Assembly (NCBI RefSeq): GCF_900096565.1
Contig: NZ_FMYP01000004.1
Coordinates: forward strand, 1-49,853
Length of the DNA stretch: 49,853 nucleotides
Direction: 5' to 3'
Source: Williamwhitmania taraxaci
GTDB taxonomy: Bacteria > Bacteroidota > Bacteroidia > Bacteroidales > Williamwhitmaniaceae
Part shown: positions 1 through 7,100 of the stretch, one piece after another
Position numbering within the stretch: the stretch's first letter is position 1
Layout of the letters: every line of letters starts with the position of its first letter
Translations under genes and position numbers: made by a program
Notes under the pieces: model-generated
Databases searched by the model: none
The model's input: the letters and a program-made list of their open reading frames with translations, nothing else
What the model was told of the DNA's origin: nothing

Positions 1-51
1 CCCGCCAGCGCCAATGGTACTGCCGAAAGGTGGGAGAGTAGGTCGCCGCCG
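1..51 (+). rRNA. rrf: 5S ribosomal RNA, 3' end (partial)
   Basis: The first bases match the 3' portion of a Bacteroidota 5S rRNA: an AATGGTACTGC block is followed by GGTGGGAGAGTAGGTCGCCGCC-like sequence, the conserved closing strand. The 5' part, and presumably the 16S-23S genes, lie outside the window. A strong intrinsic terminator follows within 10 bases, as expected for the end of an rRNA operon. The exact 3' end is uncertain by a few bases. Confidence 0.85.
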
Positions 52-59
52 TTCTTCAA

Positions 60-90
60 TCCCGGTCTCGAAAGAGGCCGGGATTTTTTT
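60..90 (+). terminator. Intrinsic terminator of the rRNA operon
   Basis: A nine-pair GC-rich stem (CCCGGTCTC with GAGGCCGGG, one G-U pair) closes a GAAA tetraloop and is followed by seven T residues. It lies directly after the 5S rRNA. Confidence 0.9.
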
Positions 91-92
91 GT

Positions 93-673
93 TTATACCC
101 CAGGGAAAGGGTGAAAAGTGAACCGAGCGCAGCGTGCTCGCCGAAGGCATTAACCCCACATTTCATGTGGGGTTTCCGGCATAGGGCTTGCATCAACCAC
201 GGCGTGGTTGAATGGAAAATTGGCTGGCGGGCACGGCAGGTCGTGGCCCTACGTGCATTGTTGATTCGCTGCTGCCAACTTTAGGGTATGATTGTCTATG
301 CGCTGTTTACTATGTGGCGCCACCTACGGGGCGCAAATTGGTTTTGGTGTTTTTGTTTCTACCAATGTTTGCCTCCTCCGGAGGCGGCTGATCTTGGATG
401 CGTTATGTGCTGATCAAATGTTGAATTGGCACGATATTTAGTATGTCGAACCATCCCCACTGCACGAAAAAGTGTTTGTAGAAGGGTGCCGTAGGCACCA
501 CATTATGGTAATTAAATTACCGCTTGTGCCTTTTTGAGCGCCGTAGGTGCGATACTTTTTTTTAAACGTGGAGGCGATTGTTTCTAATTGAACTCCCTCT
601 ATTGTCCTGTTCCTTATGTCCGTTGTGGTTGCTGTTGCGCCACCACCTAAGGGCGTAGTTGATTCTTGATTCA
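93..673. other. Intergenic spacer with small hairpins, no gene seen
   Basis: No convincing gene is present. The first part holds a dispersed motif (see the repeat at 110-150) and two compact hairpins: 152-174 (AACCCCACAT / ATGTGGGGTT around TTC) and 194-210 (CAACCAC / GTGGTTG around GGC). An open frame on the minus strand across 438-794 has no family-like features, overlaps the thioesterase terminator and the 3' end of that gene, and is treated as chance. Confidence 0.6.
110..150. repeat. Palindromic extragenic motif, copy 1
   Basis: The stretch contains GTGAACCGAGCG followed by a GCTCGCCGAAG arm, so CGAGC and GCTCG face each other as an imperfect palindrome. A related arrangement, GTGAACCGAGCG then GCTCGACGAAG, occurs at about 20541-20575. 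The two copies are alignable but diverged. The role is unknown; a REP-like extragenic element is a reasonable reading. Confidence 0.45.
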
Positions 674-712
674 CAAAAAAAGAGCAACAACCTGTCGGTT
701 GTTGCTCTTTTG
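674..712 (-). terminator. Intrinsic terminator of the thioesterase gene
   Basis: A 14-bp perfect stem (AAAGAGCAACAACC with GGTTGTTGCTCTTT, 679-710) surrounds a TGTC loop. Read on the minus strand, it is followed by a run of T (plus-strand A run at 674-680). It lies about 20 bases beyond the stop of the minus-strand thioesterase gene. Confidence 0.9.
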
Positions 713-732
713 CTAATGTCGTGTGTTTATTA

Positions 733-1173
733 TTACTTTCTAAGCGCTTTTGCCTGTGTTTGGAGCTGAATATCTTCCTCTGTTTTTGGAACAATTACAA
801 GGTTATGAGCTGAGGGTTTTGTATTGTCATCAACGTGAATAAAAGTGATAAACCCGCTTACGAAGGGTTCTTCTACACTACCTGCGCGAATTACTTCGAT
901 ATGAGCAACTAAGCTACTTCTACCTGCGAGCACAATCTTTGATGAGAACTTTAAAACTTGACCTGGACGCGCCGGTTTGCTAAAATACATGCCATGAATT
1001 TGGAGGCAAACTACATGCTGAGGATCGATTAGTGTGGCGGCGGCAATAAACCCTGATTCCACAAACCACTCTGCGGTCCGTCCTGCGAAAAGGGTCCCGT
1101 GGTGGTTTAAATCTTCACTCTTCACTAGCCTCATGGTGATGGCTGCTTTTGGTTCAATAATTCGCTTTTCCAT
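733..1173 (-). CDS. Acyl-CoA thioesterase, hotdog fold
   Basis: This 146-residue protein has the size and layout of a single hotdog-domain acyl-CoA thioesterase of the YciA/BACH type, a cytoplasmic enzyme that hydrolyses acyl-CoA to free acid and CoA. The N-terminal half carries the family signature: a SEDLNHHGTLFAGR segment (the usual 'N-x-x-GtlfGG' loop) followed by a helix with AEWFVESGFIAA. The central strands VVCLQIHGMYFSKPARPGQ resemble the CoA-binding part of the sheet. It is a single gene with its own -7 element upstream and a strong terminator downstream. Substrate chain length cannot be told from sequence. Confidence 0.85.
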   Translation of the reverse strand: MEKRIIEPKAAITMRLVKSEDLNHHGTLFAGRTAEWFVESGFIAAATLIDPQHVVCLQIHGMYFSKPARPGQVLKFSSKIVLAGRSSLVAHIEVIRAGSVEEPFVSGFITFIHVDDNTKPSAHNLVIVPKTEEDIQLQTQAKALRK

Positions 1174-1194
1174 ATTCGTCTATTTTAATGGTTG

Positions 1195-1202
1195 CAAAGG
1201 TA
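1195..1202 (-). promoter_or_regulatory. Bacteroidota -7 element (TACCTTTG) of the thioesterase gene
   Basis: The minus strand reads TACCTTTG, a perfect match to TAnnTTTG, 21 bases before the ATG. No clear TTG -33 partner is visible at the usual spacing. Confidence 0.5.
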
Positions 1203-1319
1203 GGATACAACTCCTACCGATATCCCGTTAGTGAATGTTGTTAAGCTGCTATTTTGATGTTGTTGATGTAAAAGGCAGTGAATGGTTAATTGTTGATGGT
1301 TACTGGTATATTGACCTGC

Positions 1320-2324
1320 TTATACTGCATTTACTTCCATTTCGAGTTCAATACCAAACTGGCTGTAAATGCTTCGCTGTATCTCTTTTGCTAGTGCGAT
1401 TATTTCCGCTCCGGTGGCCCCTCCATGGTTTACAATTACCAGTGCCTGTTTTGCATGAACGCCTGCATTACCAATGGATTTTCCTTTCCATCCACCTTTT
1501 TCGATCAGCCATCCTGCGGGAACTTTTACCGTTCCCTCATTGCTTGGGTAAGATGGGATTTCGGGGTAAGTCTCTTTTATCTTTATGAATAGTTCTTCAG
1601 TTATAACTGGGTTTTTGAAAAAGCTACCAGCATTTCCGGTTATTTTGGGATCGGGAAGTTTCGATTCCCGTATTCCAATCACCACGTTTCTGATGGTCAT
1701 GGGCGATGGAGTTTCGCCGGCAAGATCCTGTAGGTTGGCATAGTGTAGCACTGCTGTTGGCAACTTTGACAAGCGAAAAACAACGGAGGTTACAATAATC
1801 TTATTTCTTAATTCCTGTTTAAATATACTGGTTCTGTATCCAAAATGGCACTGGTTGTGGGTTATGGTTTCAAACCTTTTCGTGTCTAAGTGGTAATAGG
1901 TTACCGTTTCAATGGAATCTTTAACCTCCACTCCGTATGCTCCAATGTTCTGAATGGGACAGGCACCAACTTTTCCGGGGATGAGCGAGAGGTTTTCGAT
2001 ACCCCAAAGGTTTCGCAGGCAACTCCATTCCACCAACGAGTCCCAATCTTCTCCCGCAGCTACCCTTACTAAAACATATTCATTTTCATCCTCAATAATT
2101 TCAATGCCTGTAAACCAAGGGGCTACCACGGTTCCTTTAAAGTCGGAGGTGAGCAGAAGGTTGCTTCCCCCTCCAAGCACGAGCATCGGTTCTCTATCTG
2201 GTAAGAGGCTATCGAGAAGTTCAACCTCTTGGGCTGATTCAAGAATAACAAACTGATGTGCAGTGGCATCTATGCCAAAGGTGTTAAATGGTTTTAGCGA
2301 ATAAGTCTCAAATCTCTTCATCAA
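1320..2324 (-). CDS. murB: UDP-N-acetylenolpyruvoylglucosamine reductase MurB (type I)
   Basis: The flavoenzyme reduces UDP-GlcNAc-enolpyruvate to UDP-MurNAc with NADPH, the second committed step of peptidoglycan synthesis in the cytoplasm. At 334 residues it matches the longer, E. coli-like type I enzyme. The FAD-binding part shows LGGGSN (50-55) and GACPIQNIGAYG (120-131). The substrate domain shows GNAGSFFKNP (230-239), with Ser234 as the expected proton donor, then a PAGWLIE segment. The ATG at 2324 sits about 14 bases after a perfect -7 element. The gene is divergent from the glycosyltransferase gene. Confidence 0.96.
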   Translation of the reverse strand: MMKRFETYSLKPFNTFGIDATAHQFVILESAQEVELLDSLLPDREPMLVLGGGSNLLLTSDFKGTVVAPWFTGIEIIEDENEYVLVRVAAGEDWDSLVEWSCLRNLWGIENLSLIPGKVGACPIQNIGAYGVEVKDSIETVTYYHLDTKRFETITHNQCHFGYRTSIFKQELRNKIIVTSVVFRLSKLPTAVLHYANLQDLAGETPSPMTIRNVVIGIRESKLPDPKITGNAGSFFKNPVITEELFIKIKETYPEIPSYPSNEGTVKVPAGWLIEKGGWKGKSIGNAGVHAKQALVIVNHGGATGAEIIALAKEIQRSIYSQFGIELEMEVNAV

Positions 2325-2337
2325 TCCTTAATTTGTT

Positions 2338-2365
2338 CAAAGATAAGCATACTTTCAATGCGCAA
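2338..2365 (-). promoter_or_regulatory. Promoter of murB
   Basis: The minus strand has TATCTTTG (2338-2345, consensus TAnnTTTG). A TTG lies 17 bases further upstream (2363-2365). The predicted transcript would have a leader of only a few bases before the murB ATG. Confidence 0.6.
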
Positions 2366-2373
2366 GGAAGCGG

Positions 2374-2400
2374 TTGGGCATGGTTCTTTCGCTATATTTG
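2374..2400 (+). promoter_or_regulatory. Promoter facing the glycosyltransferase gene
   Basis: The plus strand has TATATTTG (2393-2400), a perfect TAnnTTTG -7 element, with TTG at 2374-2376. The GTG start of the downstream gene is about 110 bases away. It lies back to back with the murB promoter. Confidence 0.5.
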
Positions 2401-2512
2401 AAAAAAAATGTTTAATCATTCCTTGCATTGCTAAGGAGGATACAAGATTGTCAATCCATAATTCTCCTCTCTCAAAAATTAACCATTTAGTAGATTTAAT
2501 TTAAAATACCAG

Positions 2513-3622
2513 GTGAGCCGAGTCGTAATTCTTGTAACTAACGATATTGAAGCCGATCAGCGCGTGGCGAAAGTGGCGGGAAGTATGGCTGTGTTAGGTT
2601 ATGATATATCCATAGTGGGTGTTATGCGTTCGTATAGCAGTCGTAGTTTCAGGATGACTCACAAGTTGGTACGATTCCATTTGCTCTTCCAGCGCGGACC
2701 TCTGTTTTATTTGAGTTTCAACATTAGAGCATTCTTTCACCTTCTTTTTCATTCTTACGCTGTGGTGGTGGCCTGCGATACCGATACACTTCTTGCCGCC
2801 AGGCTTGCAAAGCTCGTAAAGGGATTCAAACTTGTTTTTGATGCGCATGAACTTTTCCCCGATGTTCCTGAACTAGTAGGGGATGATCATCGGCTAACCC
2901 GCGCTATTTGGAAAATGGTGGAACGCAGTTGCATTCCAGGTGTCGATACTGCAATAACCGTATCGGAGGGAGTTGCCAAGGAGTATGCTCGCCGCTATGG
3001 TAAATCGTTTTCGGTAGTGCGCAATGTGCCTCTTTCAATTTCAGGTTTCAATGCAAATCAATCGAATCAAAACGTTATCATTTACCAAGGGGCCATTAAT
3101 ACTGGCAGAGGGCTTGAACTCTTGTGCGAAGCGATGCATTTTCTTCCCGAAGCCGAACTCTGGATTGTGGGAACGGGATATCTCGACAATACTATTGCAC
3201 GATTAGTGCAACCGCTGGTGGATTCTGGACAGATTAAGCTACTTGGGCGAATTGCCCCCGAAATACTGCGTGGCATAACAACCCAGGCGAGTGTTGGGGT
3301 TTCGTTGGAGGAGGATTTGGGGCTCAGCTATCGCTATTGTTTGCCCAATAAGCTATTCGATTATATTTTCGCCGGAATACCCGTGCTGGTATCCGATTTG
3401 CCCGAAATGCGCAAGTTGGTAGAGGGCTATAGCATTGGTGTTGTGCTCATGGAGCGAACGCCTCAAGCATTGGCAAATACAATAAGAGGGATGCTCTCTG
3501 ATCTTTCTAGAAGAAAGCAATGGCAGCAAAATCTTGCGATTGCTGCCATTGAGCTATGTTGGGAAAAGGAGCAGGAGAAATTTTTTCGCGTTTGGAAACA
3601 CGATATTTCTTCGCCCCAGTAA
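2513..3622 (+). CDS. Glycosyltransferase family 4 protein (GT-B fold)
   Basis: This is a 369-residue soluble glycosyltransferase of GT4 type. The N-terminal Rossmann domain has VILVTNDIEADQRVAKVA and the acceptor-side DAHELFPDVPELV segment. The C-terminal donor domain starts near residue 180 and has the YQGAINTGRGLELLCEAM and LPNKLFDYIFAGIPVLVSD segments that bind the sugar nucleotide. The start is a GTG at 2513; no in-frame ATG lies between it and the upstream stop. It stands alone, so the acceptor (lipid, polysaccharide or protein) cannot be told. Confidence 0.88.
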   Translation: MSRVVILVTNDIEADQRVAKVAGSMAVLGYDISIVGVMRSYSSRSFRMTHKLVRFHLLFQRGPLFYLSFNIRAFFHLLFHSYAVVVACDTDTLLAARLAKLVKGFKLVFDAHELFPDVPELVGDDHRLTRAIWKMVERSCIPGVDTAITVSEGVAKEYARRYGKSFSVVRNVPLSISGFNANQSNQNVIIYQGAINTGRGLELLCEAMHFLPEAELWIVGTGYLDNTIARLVQPLVDSGQIKLLGRIAPEILRGITTQASVGVSLEEDLGLSYRYCLPNKLFDYIFAGIPVLVSDLPEMRKLVEGYSIGVVLMERTPQALANTIRGMLSDLSRRKQWQQNLAIAAIELCWEKEQEKFFRVWKHDISSPQ

Positions 3623-3625
3623 AGG

Positions 3626-4132
3626 CTATTCAGGTAAATCTTCCTCTGCTACGTTAATTGTTTCGGACACCCGAAATTTAGCTGGTCGGCTGACGAGCAT
3701 ATAGATAACGAGCATGCCAAGGAGCATCAGAGCCGTATTCTTTCCCGTGAGAAAGTATGCTACTGCACACAATACACCGCCTAGACCAATCAGGATCATC
3801 TTCTTTATAAAGGCTACTTGAAAGATTTTCATCTTGATGGTAATATCGGTCTTGTAGTTCAAATCGCCCATGGCCTCCTTCGCCAATGCATTGCCACCCA
3901 GAATGGACCCGATAGATGCCACAATGGCAATAATGTCGGCTGTGTAGCTGATCATTGGGTTTACAACTGGCTGAATATGGAACAGTAGGCGTATTGCCAC
4001 GAGCGATAGCCCAGAAATAATAACAACCATTAAGGCTGTAAAATGGATAGAGTTTAAACGCTTCACCTTTAGTATATTTTGGGGCCGAAGATATACTATT
4101 TTACCGGGATAATAGTGAAATATATACCTCAA
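3626..4132 (-). CDS. Small integral membrane protein, unknown function
   Basis: I do not recognise the family. The protein has about four hydrophobic segments: ALMVVIISGLSLVAIRLLF, a YTADIIAIVASIGSILGG stretch, MILIGLGGVLCAVAYFLTG and ALMLLGMLVIYMLVS. A cytosolic-looking tail rich in acidic residues follows. The ATG at 4132 gives 168 residues, but a TATCTTCG -7-like element lies inside that region (4086-4093). A GTG at 4066 (start of VKRLNSIHF) is therefore a plausible true start, giving 146 residues. It converges on the glycosyltransferase gene with a 3-base gap between stops. Confidence 0.7.
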   Translation of the reverse strand: MRYIFHYYPGKIVYLRPQNILKVKRLNSIHFTALMVVIISGLSLVAIRLLFHIQPVVNPMISYTADIIAIVASIGSILGGNALAKEAMGDLNYKTDITIKMKIFQVAFIKKMILIGLGGVLCAVAYFLTGKNTALMLLGMLVIYMLVSRPAKFRVSETINVAEEDLPE

Positions 4133-4270
4133 AAAGCAACTTGTTATGTCAAAATTGCTTATTTTTAGTAGGGTTTAAGCATATGCTTATTGGGTGCATG
4201 ATAAGTTGCTTGTTTTGCATTGCCATATATTGCTGATGTTTAGATAAACTGGTAATTAAAAATAACGATT

Positions 4271-5158
4271 ATGGGAAACAATAATCCTGAGTTGCTCTTT
4301 AAATTTCCTACTAACGGAAAGGGGAGCCTGAAAAATTTTTCGACTAATGGCACTGATGGTGTCGAAGACAAGGATCACGCCAAGAACCTATTGGAAGAGA
4401 ATTTAAATACCATGATTGAGCATGAGGATTTGTTGTATGCTTCCGATCGCAACTCTGTTCTTATAATTTTTCAAGCGATGGATGCTGCGGGTAAGGACGG
4501 CACCATTAAGCATGTGATGTCGGGATTAAACCCCCAGAGCTGTCAAGTTTACAGCTTTAAGCAACCCTCAAAGGAGGAGCTCGATCACGATTTTCTCTGG
4601 CGAAACTACCGGTGCATGCCGGAGCGTGGACGAATTGGTATCTTTAACCGTTCGTACTATGAGGAGGTGCTGGTGGTACGCGTTCATCCCGAGATTCTGC
4701 TCAAACAGCAACTTCCTGGTTTGCATGTTATGAAGGATATTTCAAGCGATATTTGGCAACATCGTTACCGTAGTATTAATAGCATGGAGCGCCACTTGGT
4801 GGAAAATGGTACCATCATAATTAAGTTCTTCCTTCATCTTTCAAAGGGGGAACAAAAGGATCGGTTGCTGGCACGTATCGATGATAAGAGTAAGCGGTGG
4901 AAATTCTCGCTGGCCGATCTCAAGGAGCGCGAGCGATGGGACGACTACATGAACGCCTACAATGAAATGCTGAAGGAAACCTCCACCGAGGATGCTCCTT
5001 GGTATGTAATCCCTGCCGACCATAAGTGGTTTATGCGCTATGCCGTGGGTAATATTATTGCACAGAAACTCAAAGGGCTTAAGATGGAATATCCAAGAGT
5101 GTCGGAAGAGATGGAACGTGCGCTTTTCGATGCAAAGGCTAAGATGGAGATGGAGTAA
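4271..5158 (+). CDS. ppk2: Polyphosphate kinase 2 family protein
   Basis: This 295-residue P-loop protein belongs to the PPK2 polyphosphate:nucleotide phosphotransferase group. It transfers phosphate between inorganic polyphosphate and nucleoside mono- or diphosphates in the cytoplasm. It has a PPK2-type Walker A (AMDAAGKDG, 69-77), then the [15 protein letters not shown] segment, then the lid/Walker B block with [20 protein letters not shown]. The conserved [18 protein letters not shown] block follows near residue 215. Whether it acts on AMP, ADP or both cannot be settled by eye. It stands alone, followed by a repeat-rich spacer. Confidence 0.92.
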   Translation: MGNNNPELLFKFPTNGKGSLKNFSTNGTDGVEDKDHAKNLLEENLNTMIEHEDLLYASDRNSVLIIFQAMDAAGKDGTIKHVMSGLNPQSCQVYSFKQPSKEELDHDFLWRNYRCMPERGRIGIFNRSYYEEVLVVRVHPEILLKQQLPGLHVMKDISSDIWQHRYRSINSMERHLVENGTIIIKFFLHLSKGEQKDRLLARIDDKSKRWKFSLADLKERERWDDYMNAYNEMLKETSTEDAPWYVIPADHKWFMRYAVGNIIAQKLKGLKMEYPRVSEEMERALFDAKAKMEME

Positions 5159-5648
5159 TCTCAGTTCGAAAATTGATAACTTGAAGATTTTATATTGGGG
5201 TAATTCGATAGTAAGGTGTTAAATGGTAAAGAGTAGTTAAACGGAAGTTAAAGAATTAAATGGAGTTAGAGGAAGTTAAAAGAAGTTAGAGGAAGTTAAA
5301 GAATTAAAAGAAGTTATACGAAGTAATGCTGATCCCTAAATTTCTACAGCCTTTTAACAATTGCCTCTCTGCGTCCTCTGTGTAAAATTTCTCTGTGGTT
5401 AAAACTTCGAAGTCAAAGGAAGTTAATCGGGAAAGGTAATACAGTAGTTGTGTAGGCTAAACACGGAAGTGTTCAGGAAAGTGTGTTGTAAACACTTTTG
5501 CAGGCGAAGCATGAAGGCCATAGACCGAAGGGCTTTGCGCTGTAATGGCTTGCAGCGCAATTACAGGTAAAATATCCGAGCGAGCTAGTGTCTCTTCTCT
5601 ATGATAATTCCAAAATAGTCTAATCGTCACAGGTTATAGTGTATACCG
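5159..5648. other. Intergenic spacer carrying dispersed repeats, no gene seen
   Basis: The spacer contains the repeat array listed separately. Further hairpin-prone sequence lies at 5478-5500 (AAAGTGT / ACACTTT arms) and 5548-5575, where GCGCTG/CAGCGC and CTGTAAT/ATTACAG overlap. No coding frame with family-like content is visible. Confidence 0.6.
5216..5430 (-). repeat. Composite dispersed repeat, locus 1 (10-11 bp TAACTTCCTC-type array)
   Basis: On the minus strand the segment reads as about eleven consecutive units beginning TAACTTC or TAATTC, mostly 10-11 bp long. Bases 5237-5298 are the reverse complement of 32633-32694 with 59 of 62 positions identical by my count. The flank at 5320-5338 matches 32553-32571 (TAGGGwTCAGCATTACTTC, 18 of 19). 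A TTAACCACAGAGA block (5390-5402 on the minus strand) also recurs at the other locus. The function is unknown. Confidence 0.85.
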
Positions 5649-6521
5649 ATGAAAACAATTGTAATCACAGTTTTATTTTGCTTGCTTTTCCTCTTATCTT
5701 ATTCACAAGAGAACATTAAACTAACTATTGTAGATGATGAAACGAAAGAGCCGATAGAATTTGCCACGTTTGCCTATTTTCATGCGAACCAATGCAGCGG
5801 TGTCTATTCCGATGCTTTGGGCGTTGTAACCATCACTTTGCCATCCACGGTTGATAGTATTAGGATTTCCTGCATGGGCTACCAACCCACAACGCTTACC
5901 AAAATTGCAAGCAAGACAATAGGCCTGCACAGAAAAACATTCAACATAAAAGAAGTGGTGGTGCGTCCATGTATAAACTTTAAGACATTAGGTTATATCA
6001 ATAACAAAAAAGAGGTTCGCATAGGGGCAGAGTCTGGTCTTGAATGTGCTGTTTTAGTGGAAAATGAGACAGGATTAGAATCGCCCATTAAATCTTTATT
6101 ATTCAGGTTTAAGCAGAACGAGAAAACTAAAACTGTCATTCGTATTCATCTATATAGTTGCAATAGCAATAGGATGCCCGACAAAGAACTGATAAACGAG
6201 AATTTGGTAGTGTACATAACTCCACAAAATGATGGTATTATAGATTACGATATTTCTAAGTTTGGCATTACTTTACCTGTAAATGGTGTGTTTGTCGGTA
6301 TGGAATGGATTGGCTGCACTGATGGAGAAACAGAACAAATAATTAAACCCAAAAGAATCCTTAAAACTTCCATTGTATTTACTTCATTGAACCATCAAGC
6401 CACCTACCTCCGAAGTGAATTGTTTAATGGGATATGGGATAATCGTCTTTTGGATTCTATTGTGCCGCTAAAAAAAGGAAAATTTTTAAATGCCGCATTT
6501 GGATTAAAGATAGTTGAGTAG
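5649..6521 (+). CDS. Secreted protein with N-terminal CarboxypepD_reg-like domain
   Basis: This 290-residue protein has a clear signal peptide (about residues 1-20, ending near LLSYSQ). An immunoglobulin-like carboxypeptidase regulatory-type domain follows (about 24-105): a KLTIVDDETKEPIEFATF start, a SDALGVVTITLP turn and an ISCMGYQP strand, then the KEVVV exit typical of Bacteroidota surface proteins. The remaining 180 residues look like beta-rich sequence and I do not recognise them. It is exported, probably to the periplasm or outer membrane. No operon partner is evident. Confidence 0.8.
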   Translation: MKTIVITVLFCLLFLLSYSQENIKLTIVDDETKEPIEFATFAYFHANQCSGVYSDALGVVTITLPSTVDSIRISCMGYQPTTLTKIASKTIGLHRKTFNIKEVVVRPCINFKTLGYINNKKEVRIGAESGLECAVLVENETGLESPIKSLLFRFKQNEKTKTVIRIHLYSCNSNRMPDKELINENLVVYITPQNDGIIDYDISKFGITLPVNGVFVGMEWIGCTDGETEQIIKPKRILKTSIVFTSLNHQATYLRSELFNGIWDNRLLDSIVPLKKGKFLNAAFGLKIVE

Positions 6522-7100
6522 TGCATCTTAGATATTAATCTACTCTCAAACAATAGTCTATACACTTATCAAATAGTGCTGGATATTCCGGTGAAATGGC
6601 CCCGTAGATTTGCCATAACGCGCACTGCTTGTGCGGATGACAGTGCAGTACGCATATGATAGTCTTCATTGCGGGTATGCCCTATTGTATTTGTATCTTG
6701 ACATAATACCTTTCTGTTTTTATCTTCCATTCTCGTTCTGGGATTTGTATTTCGGAATTGTCACCATGTATTGCTGACCCGGCATCATGAATTTCCGATT
6801 AACATTGTTGTGCAAAATTGTTTGCATTACGCAACGTATTTTGCTAACACATCCACCGAGTAGGTGAGGCTACCATGGTTGATTAATGGAACAGGCCATT
6901 TTTCAGGTTTACTGCTTATAGAAAGAGGTTATTGCGTTTTCCGCAAAAAATGGTAGATTTGGATAGGAGGCAAAATGGTATCTTGTATCCTGCGATTTGT
7001 AGATATAGTAGGGTTTTGCAACCGGTAAGCATCTCTTAAATTATTAGGTAATGCGTTCTATTGCAACCGATTTTTAATTGGCAACACGAAACAGTAGTAT
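6522..7100. other. Intergenic region, no feature seen
   Basis: About 580 bases without a supportable gene. I looked for tRNA, riboswitch-like and terminator structures and found only a weak stem near 6635-6655 (GCACTG/CAGTGC). Confidence 0.5.

Noticed and set aside
438-794. Minus-strand open frame of 118 codons
   Set aside because: It spans the thioesterase terminator and the 3' end of that gene, has no family-like motif and no conserved composition.
5216-5325. CRISPR array
   Set aside because: The units are 8-11 bp with no unique spacers and no cas genes; it is a short-period array.
6522-7100. Riboswitch or tRNA in the spacer before the antiporter
   Set aside because: No cloverleaf, terminator or conserved aptamer core could be built; only a weak 6-bp stem is present.
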